DNA of 5,597 nucleotides, from positions 1 to 5,597 of the forward strand of contig QHZC01000003.1 in the NCBI GenBank assembly GCA_003224515.1, given 5' to 3'. Positions 1-4,336 of the stretch are shown piece after piece. The DNA comes from Acidobacteriota bacterium (lineage in GTDB: Bacteria; Acidobacteriota; Terriglobia; Acidiferrales; UBA7541). The first letter of the stretch is position 1. Every line of letters begins with the position of its first letter. The notes under the pieces are model-generated. The model was not told the DNA's origin. It did not search any database and saw nothing but the letters and a program-made list of their open reading frames with translations. The translations under genes and the position numbers were made by a program.

Positions 1-180
1 CCTGCAGAGCCAGCAATTGCTGACGGAGACAGGTTTTCAAGGACGAGGTCCTCCCGGGACCTGAAAGCGCTGACCATCCACCCGAGGAGATGCCGAAGCA
101 ACACGATCATGACGAGAATCTAATCTGAATCGAGCTTTGCGCCAAGTCATTCATTTTGTAAGCGTACGACGTTTGGCGAG
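1..180 (+). mobile_element. Possible decayed mobile-element tail
   Basis: No intact gene starts here. The frame beginning at base 24 reads through to a TGA at 126-128 and contains DEVLPGPESADHPPEEMPKQ. It continues after that stop with CAKSFIL up to a TAA at 159-161. I associate this kind of sequence with degraded regions next to integrase-type insertion sequences in acidobacterial and metagenomic contigs, but only from memory. Frame 1 is also open from base 1 to 123 without a start codon. No terminal repeats or target duplication are visible, so the call is weak. The stretch may simply be non-coding DNA. Confidence 0.22.
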
Positions 181-242
181 GCAGAACCGTTGCACGTGAG
201 GGCGATTGGCTCCATTTGCCACGAGGCCTTGCTGACGGATAC

Positions 243-398
243 ATGCTTTTCCTCTCGAACACTGTCGCACGAAGAAGGGCACTTCCCAAGCTCACAGATA
301 GCGAATCTATGTTTCTCGCGATGCAATACTTTGCGATGGACGGGAATATGGACGAAGCTGGAGGGAACCCCGCCGATAGTGCAGACATGAGGACATGA
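243..398 (+). CDS. Possible small hypothetical protein coupled to the next gene
   Basis: The frame is open from 162 to a TGA at 396-398. Possible starts are TTG at 216 (60 residues) and ATG at 243 (51 residues, beginning MLFLSNTVARRRALPKLTDS). The product would be soluble, with an acidic C-terminal half. I recognise no domain. The main support is the ATGA overlap with the next gene at 395, where the stop and the next start share bases, an arrangement typical of translational coupling. Neither start has a convincing Shine-Dalgarno sequence. The ORF could be chance, and other frames here are also open (190-390 +, 107-448 -). Function unknown. Confidence 0.3.
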   Translation: MLFLSNTVARRRALPKLTDSESMFLAMQYFAMDGNMDEAGGNPADSADMRT

Positions 399-862
399 GC
401 GCCGCCCTTGCTTTCAGGTATCTCTCGCCAGCTGGTCTCGCTGATCATTCAATGAAAACTGTACTTAGATTTCGGAACGCAAATGTTGATGGTAGAAGTG
501 CGTTCAGGCGGGCCGTGAACACTTTGGTCGGAGAGCTTTCGAAAGTTGAGGACCAAGATCAAGCCCGTGATGTCGTACTCTCGTTCAATCCAATAACGCT
601 ATTGCTTTACATAGGCCTACCCGTTTGTGTGAACGCGTTTGAAACTGGATTAAAGTCAAGCGATGGCACCTGGAACGTTGCAGCAATCGGTTTTGCAGCT
701 GTTTGGGGGCTTGCCGACGTCTTGATCAGCAAAAGAAGTAAATGGATACCTGAAGAAGCTAGCTACTTCGCCAAATTGAGGGACTCTTTCGTGGAAGAAG
801 GTCGATTTCCTCCTCACGTACCGAGATTCGGTCGGATGATGGACGAGTTTTTGAATGATTAG
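395..862 (+). CDS. Hypothetical protein with two hydrophobic segments
   Basis: This encodes 155 residues from ATG 395. A second in-frame ATG at 452 would give 136 residues beginning MKTVLRFRNANVDG, and it may be the real start because the GAGGA before 395 lies only about 1-2 bases from the ATG. Two hydrophobic stretches, residues 66-82 (around PITLLLYIGLPVC) and 93-111 (WNVAAIGFAAVWGLADVLI), suggest membrane association. They are flanked by a charged N-terminal half and a C-terminal tail of aromatic, basic and acidic residues ending MMDEFLND. I do not recognise the family. The gene overlaps the preceding small ORF by ATGA. A 221-base spacer separates it from the HTH-like gene at 1084, so co-transcription with that gene is uncertain. 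Confidence 0.6.
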   Translation: MSAALAFRYLSPAGLADHSMKTVLRFRNANVDGRSAFRRAVNTLVGELSKVEDQDQARDVVLSFNPITLLLYIGLPVCVNAFETGLKSSDGTWNVAAIGFAAVWGLADVLISKRSKWIPEEASYFAKLRDSFVEEGRFPPHVPRFGRMMDEFLND

Positions 863-883
863 CGAGTACGCATAAGGTTACGT

Positions 884-1051
884 ATGCCAACGTACGAAGA
901 GGACGCTCTTAATCAAATCCGTGAAATTCTTGCGCAGGGTTGCTTTTCCGGTTTTATTCCCCCTGGGACACGTACGTGCCCTGCGCGCAGTTTCCACCCG
1001 GCGTGTGGGGACTTTTGTGGGGACATTGCTACACGATGCTCGCACTGTTAA
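884..1051 (+). CDS. Doubtful 55-residue cysteine-rich ORF
   Basis: The ATG at 884-886 opens a 55-residue frame ending TAA 1049-1051. The first 18 residues (MPTYEEDALNQIREILAQ) look like ordinary helical protein. The rest contains cysteines at 20, 32, 41, 45, 52 and 55, with a terminal CxxC (CSHC). The frame crosses the inverted repeat at 932-986 and the direct repeats at 1004-1024, so the Cys/Gly-rich half may be an accident of repeated DNA. There is no strong ribosome site. A normal N-terminus running into unrelated sequence would also fit a truncated gene. Function unknown. Confidence 0.2.
   Translation: MPTYEEDALNQIREILAQGCFSGFIPPGTRTCPARSFHPACGDFCGDIATRCSHC
932..986. repeat. Stem-loop: 8-bp inverted repeat enclosing a 10-bp palindrome
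   Basis: GCGCAGGG at 932-939 is perfectly complementary to CCCTGCGC at 979-986. The intervening 39 bases contain the perfect palindrome CACGTACGTG at 969-978. There is no downstream T-run, so this is not a standard intrinsic terminator for the 395-862 gene. It could be a protein-binding site or a recombination end. The function is not determined. Confidence 0.4.
1004..1024 (+). repeat. 9-bp direct repeat, 12-bp period
   Basis: TGTGGGGAC occurs at 1004-1012 and again at 1016-1024, separated by TTT. It sits 60 bases upstream of the HTH-like gene start at 1084. That position would suit a short operator or iteron-like pair, but it could be chance. The same DNA lies inside the doubtful 884-1051 ORF. 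Confidence 0.35.
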
Positions 1052-1083
1052 GATTCTATTTGAAGATTGTCTAGAGACAGCAA

Positions 1084-1479
1084 ATGAGTCGAACCTTCTT
1101 AATAAAAACACCTTTTGCTTCTGCTAGTCAGACCGCAAAGACTCTCGGCGTGTCTAAATCGCGCAAAAATCAACTTGTGAAGTTGCTGAACCATAACAAA
1201 AGAGCTGGTTATGTAGCTTTCGTTTTTTCCAAAGGCGACGTGAAAAAAGTCAAGCGAATGCTTGGGCATAAAGACAAACGCGGTCGTTTCAGAGCTCCGG
1301 ATACGTTTCATGTGATGAAAACCAGCACTGAAGGAATGAAACGAGCGATTAAGGCATTGCGCTTAGAGATGGCAAGGCCCTCACGAAAACGTCCGAACAC
1401 GAACGCTAACCGGAGGCGCTCCAACAGAAGCCATGCCTCGACGAAAGCGCGCTCAAGTAGTCGCAACTCGTCCCGCTGA
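1084..1479 (+). CDS. Small basic protein with HTH-like N-terminus
   Basis: The product is 131 residues and strongly basic. Residues about 12-36 (ASASQTAKTLGVSKSRKNQL) have the shape of a helix-turn-helix: a Ser-led helix, ALA-type spacing, the turn LGVS, then a basic recognition helix. This suggests a DNA-binding regulator or antitoxin-like protein. The middle (VAFVFSKGDVKKVKRMLG) and residues 70-100 are unassigned. The last ~35 residues are a low-complexity Arg/Ser/Asn tail that overlaps the next gene by 47 bases (1433-1479). The tail may be tolerated because it is under selection in the other frame, or it may come from a lost stop codon. ATG 1084 follows only weak AGAGA-type purines. The overlap points to co-expression with the TIR-like gene. 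The exact family was not recognised. Confidence 0.6.
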   Translation: MSRTFLIKTPFASASQTAKTLGVSKSRKNQLVKLLNHNKRAGYVAFVFSKGDVKKVKRMLGHKDKRGRFRAPDTFHVMKTSTEGMKRAIKALRLEMARPSRKRPNTNANRRRSNRSHASTKARSSSRNSSR

Positions 1480-2039
1480 CGTTTTCTTGAATATTCCGTA
1501 CGATGTTAAGTTCGAGCGTCTGCATAAGTGCATTCGGATTTATTCCGAGAGCAACACTGGAAATTTCCACAAGCGCCCGAAGACTGGACCGGATTCTACG
1601 GTTGCTCGAAACATGCTCAATCGCTCTCCACGATTTATCTCGCGTAGAACTTGATAGAACACCGCCTTGTACGCCTCGATTCAACATGCCTTTTGAACTG
1701 GGCCTCTCCGTGTGTTTAGCACAACGATTTACTCGACACGCTTGGTTTGTTTTCGAGTCACAGAATCATCGTCTTGCTAAGTCATTAAGCGATCTAAGTG
1801 GGACTGATGTTCATGTTCACGGTGGCACAATCGATGGAGTTTTTGGGGCACTAGCTAATGCCTTCGTTCGCGAGGAGCGTTCGCCGACCCTTCGGCAGAT
1901 GAGACTGATCTATCGTGATTTGAGGCGAAGCCTACCATCGATCTTAAGAGAATCAGGTGCACATTCACCTTTTGAAGCACGAGCATTCCGAGATTTATGT
2001 GTATTGGCTAGCGAGTCTGCCGACACATACGTTATTTGA
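1433..2039 (+). pseudogene. TIR/nucleoside-deoxyribosyltransferase-like protein, broken by a frame change
   Basis: Two frames carry consecutive parts of one protein. The first, from ATG 1433, reads MPRRKRAQ... then VFLNIPYDVKFERL, which I recognise as the first-strand motif of a bacterial TIR-like/SLOG-like hypothetical family. From about 1524 the homology continues in the next frame with ISAFGFIPRATLEI, RRLDRI, HDLSRVELDR, the hallmark RFNMPFELG, a HAWFVFES strand, KSLSDLSGTD, and a C-terminal helical part with ARAFRDL. The Glu of PFELG would be the candidate active-site residue by analogy with nucleoside deoxyribosyltransferases and NAD-cleaving TIR folds. Compared with my memory of the family, about seven residues between FERL and SAFGF are missing, which fits a deletion of about 20 bases. 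A gene caller could start at ATG 1503 (178 residues), but that lacks the first strand. Function as an immune effector is inference. Confidence 0.55.
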
Positions 2040-2070
2040 ACGTTCCGGTTTTTTGTGGCACGACGAATTT

Positions 2071-2472
2071 ATGAGTGTCAACCTGTTTGACAAATTTGCG
2101 CCAATCCTTGTGTGCGTGGTCTGGGTTTGGCTCAGCATCCGGACGACGAAATCGCTACAAACCATCACCCGCCAAACCGTAGCTCATACCCGCCGTGTCG
2201 TTTGGTTAATAAAGCTGCTGGCAACTCTCGTGGCTGCGGGAAACGTCTTCGGCGTGGCGCTCGATTTCCATTTGAACTGGTTCGTTGGCGCCGTAATTTC
2301 GGCTGCTGTTGTGCTATTAGCGTTGACGGACAAAGTAGAGGCAATCGTACCGGAAAAACCATCCCAACACCCTTCTGCTTACTCAGAAGCTTGGAAGGAA
2401 TACCGGCGTTTGCGGAGAAACTCTTATGTTTTGGCATTCTTCCTCCTGCTGATTGGTGTCGCCTTGTATTAA
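2071..2472 (+). CDS. Multi-spanning membrane protein, N-terminal part of a frameshifted gene
   Basis: The 133 residues from ATG 2071 begin MSVNLFDKFAPILVCVVWVW. The frame is open back to 1957, but starting there would overlap the previous gene and add an unconvincing His-rich leader. Hydrophobic segments lie at about residues 7-23, 43-64, 71-88 and 116-132. A cytoplasmic-looking linker before the last one holds a SAYSEAWKEYRRLRR motif. I associate YRRLRR followed by two membrane helices and a C-terminal CPRCG...HCGL zinc ribbon with a single protein family. Here the TAA at 2470 cuts the protein after the first of those two helices, and the rest lies in other frames up to 2709. Whether the short form is made is unknown. 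It may be co-transcribed with the TIR-like gene, 31 bases away. Confidence 0.6.
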   Translation: MSVNLFDKFAPILVCVVWVWLSIRTTKSLQTITRQTVAHTRRVVWLIKLLATLVAAGNVFGVALDFHLNWFVGAVISAAVVLLALTDKVEAIVPEKPSQHPSAYSEAWKEYRRLRRNSYVLAFFLLLIGVALY

Positions 2473-2709
2473 CGGCGACGAGGGGAACGGACTGGGGATT
2501 TTGGATCGTCGCTGCCGCAGCGTTAGGCGTATCTGGTTTACGGGTCTTACGAATGGAAAATGGCATATTGGCCTTGTCCCCGATGCGGCTACCGCTTCCG
2601 GAGTTTGTGGGTCCCTGTAATGCCGAAGCACTGCAATCACTGCGGCCTTGCGCTGTGGAGCGAGGGTACCGGTGCCAGTGTCACCGATCACAATCGCGCT
2701 ACCTCCTGA
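2463..2709 (+). pseudogene. Out-of-frame last helix and zinc ribbon of the preceding membrane protein
   Basis: Immediately after the preceding frame ends, the frame with codons starting at 2463 reads a predicted membrane helix (TDWGFWIVAAAALGVSGLRV). By about 2540-2556 the sense returns to the original frame with WKMAYWPCPRCGYRF, then MPKHCNHCGLALWSEG, ending TGA 2707-2709. The CxxC...CxxC pattern is a classic zinc ribbon. Stops at 2470 and 2524 in the original frame mean two compensating shifts are needed, the first before 2470 and the second after 2526. An ATG at 2560 could express the ribbon alone as a 49-residue protein, but it has no good ribosome site. I favour one ancestral gene of about 210 residues, 2071-2709. 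A separate small zinc-ribbon gene is the alternative. Confidence 0.55.
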
Positions 2710-2730
2710 GCAGTCGGGGCCAATTCCCAC

Positions 2731-2787
2731 TTTCCGGAAATCCCTAGAAATGCAGAGCATTTTTAAATGCAAATCCCGTTTTTCGGG
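2731..2787. terminator. Palindrome cluster between convergent genes, possible bidirectional terminator
   Basis: This 120-base convergent spacer (2710-2829) contains the palindrome TTTCCGGAAA (2731-2740), AAATGC-AGA-GCATTT (2748-2762), GCATTT-TT-AAATGC (2757-2770, sharing an arm with the previous hairpin) and CCCG-TTTTT-CGGG (2775-2787). The location between the + gene ending at 2709 and the - gene ending at 2830 suits transcription termination. The stems are short and mostly A/T, and no clean G/C stem plus U-tract is seen, so the assignment is tentative. Confidence 0.3.
2751..2765 (+). repeat. 15-bp direct repeat, copy 1
   Basis: TGCAGAGCATTTTTA is identical to bases 4240-4254. Both copies are intergenic or in degraded sequence and both sit inside inverted-repeat structures. 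A perfect 15-base match is unlikely by chance in a window this small. Confidence 0.6.
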
Positions 2788-2829
2788 CACTGGCTGCTTC
2801 GAAAGAAAATCCAATTCCCTCCAGGTGAT

Positions 2830-3426
2830 CTAAAGAGGTTGTGGAGTCGGTTCGAAGGCGCTTTTATTCCTAATCAAGAACCACAATGGCAGACCGAGAC
2901 ACAAAACAGCGAATAGGAGACCTAACAAGGTGTGGAAATGCAGTTGGTTTTGCGCAGCCGCGATTACGCCCGACGAATCGCCGAACACCCGCTCCGCTAT
3001 TTCAGCTTGCATCTGGTCGATGCGGGCTCTAACTCCTGGAATCAGCGTCGCGGTTAGTGCACTCGCGAGGAAAAGCGTGAAATAAGAGATCGAAGTGATC
3101 CAGGCCCAAGGTTTGAGCTTCAAAAGACCGACGCCCATTACTACGTGGAGGACGCACACTAGGAACGCAAACAGAGTCCCGCTCCGTCCAGTCAGAAAGA
3201 ACCAAAAGAAGAACATGGGCATGGGAGTCAAGAAAGTGATTGGGAAGAACAAAGCGGTCGTTACCAAATACCATCCGATGATTGAAATGCTGATGGGCCG
3301 GCGCTCCTCGTGAGGCTTTGTCGCACGTCCAAATTGCTCTTTGATCGAGCGCGTATTGAACAACCAAAGCCAAGACGTGCCGAGCAAAATGCCGATCACA
3401 CCAAACACGGACATGAACAGGCGCAT
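2830..3426 (-). CDS. Hypothetical integral membrane protein (198 residues)
   Basis: A short N-terminal hydrophobic segment (residues about 5-23, FMSVFGVIGILLGTSWLWLF) is followed by a charged linker and ERRPISISIIGWYLVTTALF (about 41-60). Two more spans follow in the FFFWFFLTGRSG...HVVMGVGLL region, then one at about 108-128 (WAWITSISYFTLFLASALT). A soluble loop of about 35 residues comes next and a final span at 165-186. The RPISI-IGW opening and the GVGLLKLKPWAWI motif match hypothetical membrane proteins I associate with Acidobacteria. No catalytic motif is seen. It starts 13 bases after the 44-residue ORF, so it is probably the last gene of the RelBE transcript. ATG 3426 lacks a clear Shine-Dalgarno sequence, and M5 is an alternative start. 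A functional link to the toxin is not established. Confidence 0.7.
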   Translation of the reverse strand: MRLFMSVFGVIGILLGTSWLWLFNTRSIKEQFGRATKPHEERRPISISIIGWYLVTTALFFPITFLTPMPMFFFWFFLTGRSGTLFAFLVCVLHVVMGVGLLKLKPWAWITSISYFTLFLASALTATLIPGVRARIDQMQAEIAERVFGDSSGVIAAAQNQLHFHTLLGLLFAVLCLGLPLWFLIRNKSAFEPTPQPL

Positions 3427-3439
3427 CGTTGCAAAGGCA

Positions 3440-3574
3440 TCAGTCTTGCGCCAGCGGCTCGACAGGACTTACCACGGCCACGGGTTGCCCTTGTTCTTCG
3501 AGGACGAACTCCGTACCCTCCACACGTATGCGGATATGGATCACGTTCTTCGGCGTGGCACGGCGGTATTCCAT
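3440..3574 (-). CDS. 44-residue Phd-like small protein coupled to the toxin gene
   Basis: The ATG at 3574-3572 overlaps the toxin stop as TGATG, sharing one base, which strongly suggests reinitiation. The product starts MEYRRATPKNVIHIRIRV and continues GTEFVLEEQGQPVAVVSPVE. The second part resembles the core of Phd/YefM-type antitoxins, where a strand is followed by a G(K/Q)PVA turn and a V(S)PxE strand. A full Phd domain is usually 50-80 residues with an N-terminal helix before this core, so this is short or truncated. It precedes the membrane protein start by 13 bases. It could be a third component of the toxin-antitoxin operon, a degraded antitoxin, or an unrelated small protein. Family assignment is tentative; that it is a real gene is more likely. 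Confidence 0.5.
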   Translation of the reverse strand: MEYRRATPKNVIHIRIRVEGTEFVLEEQGQPVAVVSPVEPLAQD

Positions 3575-3843
3575 CAGCGATAGATTTCCTTGCGGTGTCC
3601 GATGCGGAGGACCAGCACCAGCAGGCGGTCATCTTCGATCTTGCAGATGAGCCGGTAATCGCCCACACGGTATTTCCAGAACTCTCCGAGCGGCGAGCCG
3701 TGTAGCGCTTCTCCGATGCTGCGGGGATCCTCCAGCTTGGCGACTCGCTCGTGAAGGAACTTCAAGATGCGCTTGCGGGGCTGCGCGTCGAGCTTGTCCA
3801 GTTCTCGCTCGGCCGTCTCGGAGAGCTCAACGCTCCAGGCCAT
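3574..3843 (-). CDS. relE: RelE/ParE-superfamily toxin
   Basis: The 89 residues are of normal length for a RelE-family toxin, an mRNA interferase that cleaves mRNA at the ribosome in characterised members. The N-terminal helices (AERELDKLDAQPRKRILKFL) lead to a conserved core: residues 46-54 ALHGSPLGE, then WKYRVGDYRLICKI (56-69) with the RxGxYR signature, then VLVLRIGHRKEIYR (76-89). The basic and aromatic residues expected for RNA cleavage (R59, R64, H83, R84, K85, Y88) are present, so the toxin looks intact. The start at 3843 overlaps the end of the antitoxin remnant by 17 bases, a usual RelBE arrangement. It should be autoregulated through the palindrome at 4022-4039. What is odd is that its antitoxin is broken. 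It could be ParE- rather than RelE-like, but the GxYR and HRKxIY motifs favour RelE. Confidence 0.88.
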   Translation of the reverse strand: MAWSVELSETAERELDKLDAQPRKRILKFLHERVAKLEDPRSIGEALHGSPLGEFWKYRVGDYRLICKIEDDRLLVLVLRIGHRKEIYR

Positions 3844-4010
3844 GACGTTTCATTGCGTCTTTCAGCGGGATGGTGCGCTCTTCGCCGCTGCGGATGCTCC
3901 AAGTGTTCGAGGATGGCTTCGCGGACGTAGTAGGTCTTGGTGCGTCCGGTGCGCCGGGCCAGCTTCTCCAGGCGTTTTTCGATGGACTGCGGAAGCCGAA
4001 CGGCTAGCAT
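3827..4010 (-). pseudogene. relB: RelB/ribbon-helix-helix antitoxin with internal deletion and frame change
   Basis: From ATG 4010, preceded by AAGGAG six bases away, the frame reads MLAVRLPQSIEKRLEKLARR then TGRTKTYYVREAILEHLE, a textbook ribbon-helix-helix antitoxin N-terminus. After LEHLE this frame becomes nonsense (HPQRRRAHHPAERR) and runs over the toxin gene to 3762. One base further on, the next frame gives IRSGEERTIPLKDAMKRHGLE and stops at 3827-3829, which is the usual C-terminus of this family. Family members as I remember them have about 14 more residues (a DLEDxYLAE-type helix) between the two parts, so about 41 bases appear deleted. The DNA-binding half is kept. The segment expected to wrap and neutralise RelE is lost or scrambled. 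A sequencing error cannot be excluded. Confidence 0.72.
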
Positions 4011-4016
4011 AGTAAA

Positions 4017-4022
4017 CTCCTT
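4017..4022 (-). promoter_or_regulatory. Ribosome binding site of the antitoxin gene
   Basis: AAGGAG on the - strand lies six bases before ATG 4010-4008. It fixes the antitoxin start at MLAVRL rather than at an upstream start at 4040, which would run through the palindrome. It is the strongest Shine-Dalgarno sequence I noted in the window. Confidence 0.8.
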
Positions 4023-4039
4023 GCTATACAAGTATAGCA
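4022..4039. promoter_or_regulatory. Palindromic operator/promoter of the RelBE operon
   Basis: TGCTATACAAGTATAGCA is a perfect inverted repeat with 8-bp arms around a central AA. It ends next to the AAGGAG site. On the - strand it contains TATACT, close to a -10 consensus, so repressor binding would cover the promoter. No good -35 hexamer lies 17 bases upstream. Such palindromes are normal autoregulatory sites for ribbon-helix-helix antitoxins, and the remnant antitoxin still keeps the DNA-binding domain that would read it. Confidence 0.75.
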
Positions 4040-4044
4040 CACTC

Positions 4045-4250
4045 TTATCCCGCTTCCGTCTTCTCTTCTTCCTCGGCGGCGAGAGCGGCCAGCAGATCGG
4101 CCTGGCGCTGTTAATGTTCCGCTTCGCTCGCGGGATCGCTGGTGCGTTCCAGTTGTGCGCCGGGATGTGTAGCGGCGTGGATTTCCTTTAGCAGCCGGAT
4201 GGAGACTTTCGTGTAATAGAAATCTACTGCAGCAGATTTTGCAGAGCATT
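4045..4250 (-). pseudogene. Fragment of an unidentified protein with an in-frame stop
   Basis: One - strand frame reads SAAVDFYYTKVSIRLLKEIH, ATHPGAQLERTSDPASEAEH, then a TAA at 4111-4113. It continues in the same frame with QRQADLLAALAAEEEEKTEA and stops at TAA 4045-4047. Both halves look like real protein: an amphipathic helix, then an acidic Ala/Glu coiled-coil-like tail. Together they suggest a C-terminal fragment with a nonsense mutation. A stop also lies just upstream in this frame, at the TTTTTAGC repeat near 4253-4257, and no start with a ribosome site is visible. I do not recognise the family. The fragment ends inside the promoter region of the RelBE operon. Confidence 0.35.
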
Positions 4251-4254
4251 TTTA
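4240..4254 (+). repeat. 15-bp direct repeat, copy 2
   Basis: TGCAGAGCATTTTTA, identical to 2751-2765. This copy overlaps the left arm of the 11-bp inverted repeat at 4247-4257 and adjoins the imperfect palindrome 4220-4239 (AAATCT...AGATTT around CTGCAG). Confidence 0.6.
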
Positions 4255-4328
4255 GCTTGGCGGCGCGGCGACAGTAGGTGTAATCGGGGACGGAACGTGA
4301 TCGGAGCCGTGCCGGTGAGCTAAAAATG
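4247..4328. repeat. 11-bp perfect inverted repeat flanking 60 bases
   Basis: CATTTTTAGCT at 4247-4257 is the exact reverse complement of AGCTAAAAATG at 4318-4328. The enclosed 60 bases are G/C-rich and hold no gene I can support. The right arm ends five bases before the GAAC that abuts the presumed IS91 end. It could be the ends of a tiny non-autonomous element, a transcription structure or coincidence. Confidence 0.45.
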
Positions 4329-4332
4329 GATT

Positions 4333-4336
4333 GAAC
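4333..4336 (+). other. Candidate IS91 target tetranucleotide (GAAC)
   Basis: GAAC lies directly before TAAACCGCTGCTTGG, which resembles the transposase-downstream end of IS91-type elements. IS91 is known to insert next to GAAC or CAAG without making a target duplication. The exact boundary needs alignment with other copies. Confidence 0.4.

Noticed and set aside
107..448. 113-residue - strand frame near the left end
   Set aside because: No motif, Ser/Arg-rich shadow composition, and it conflicts with the ATGA-coupled + strand arrangement.
2112..2747. 211-residue + strand frame as a real gene
   Set aside because: It is only protein-like in its short middle part, 2463-2555. The rest is out of frame with the membrane protein and the zinc ribbon, so I treat only that part as a displaced segment.
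2383..2814. 143-residue - strand frame opposite the zinc-ribbon region
   Set aside because: The + strand carries a clear CPRCG...CNHCGL zinc ribbon; the - strand translation has no domain-like pattern.
3310..3705. 131-residue + strand frame across the toxin and small-gene region
   Set aside because: Antisense to RelE, which is unmistakable on the other strand; no ribosome site or motif.
3870..3920. Programmed ribosomal frameshifting in the antitoxin
   Set aside because: No slippery heptamer is evident at the junction and residues appear to be missing, which points to a deletion.
3762..4040. 92-residue antitoxin reading through to 3762
   Set aside because: After LEHLE the translation is unlike any RelB, while the neighbouring frame restores the family C-terminus ending at 3827. 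The start at 4040 would also lie beyond the operator and the strong AAGGAG.
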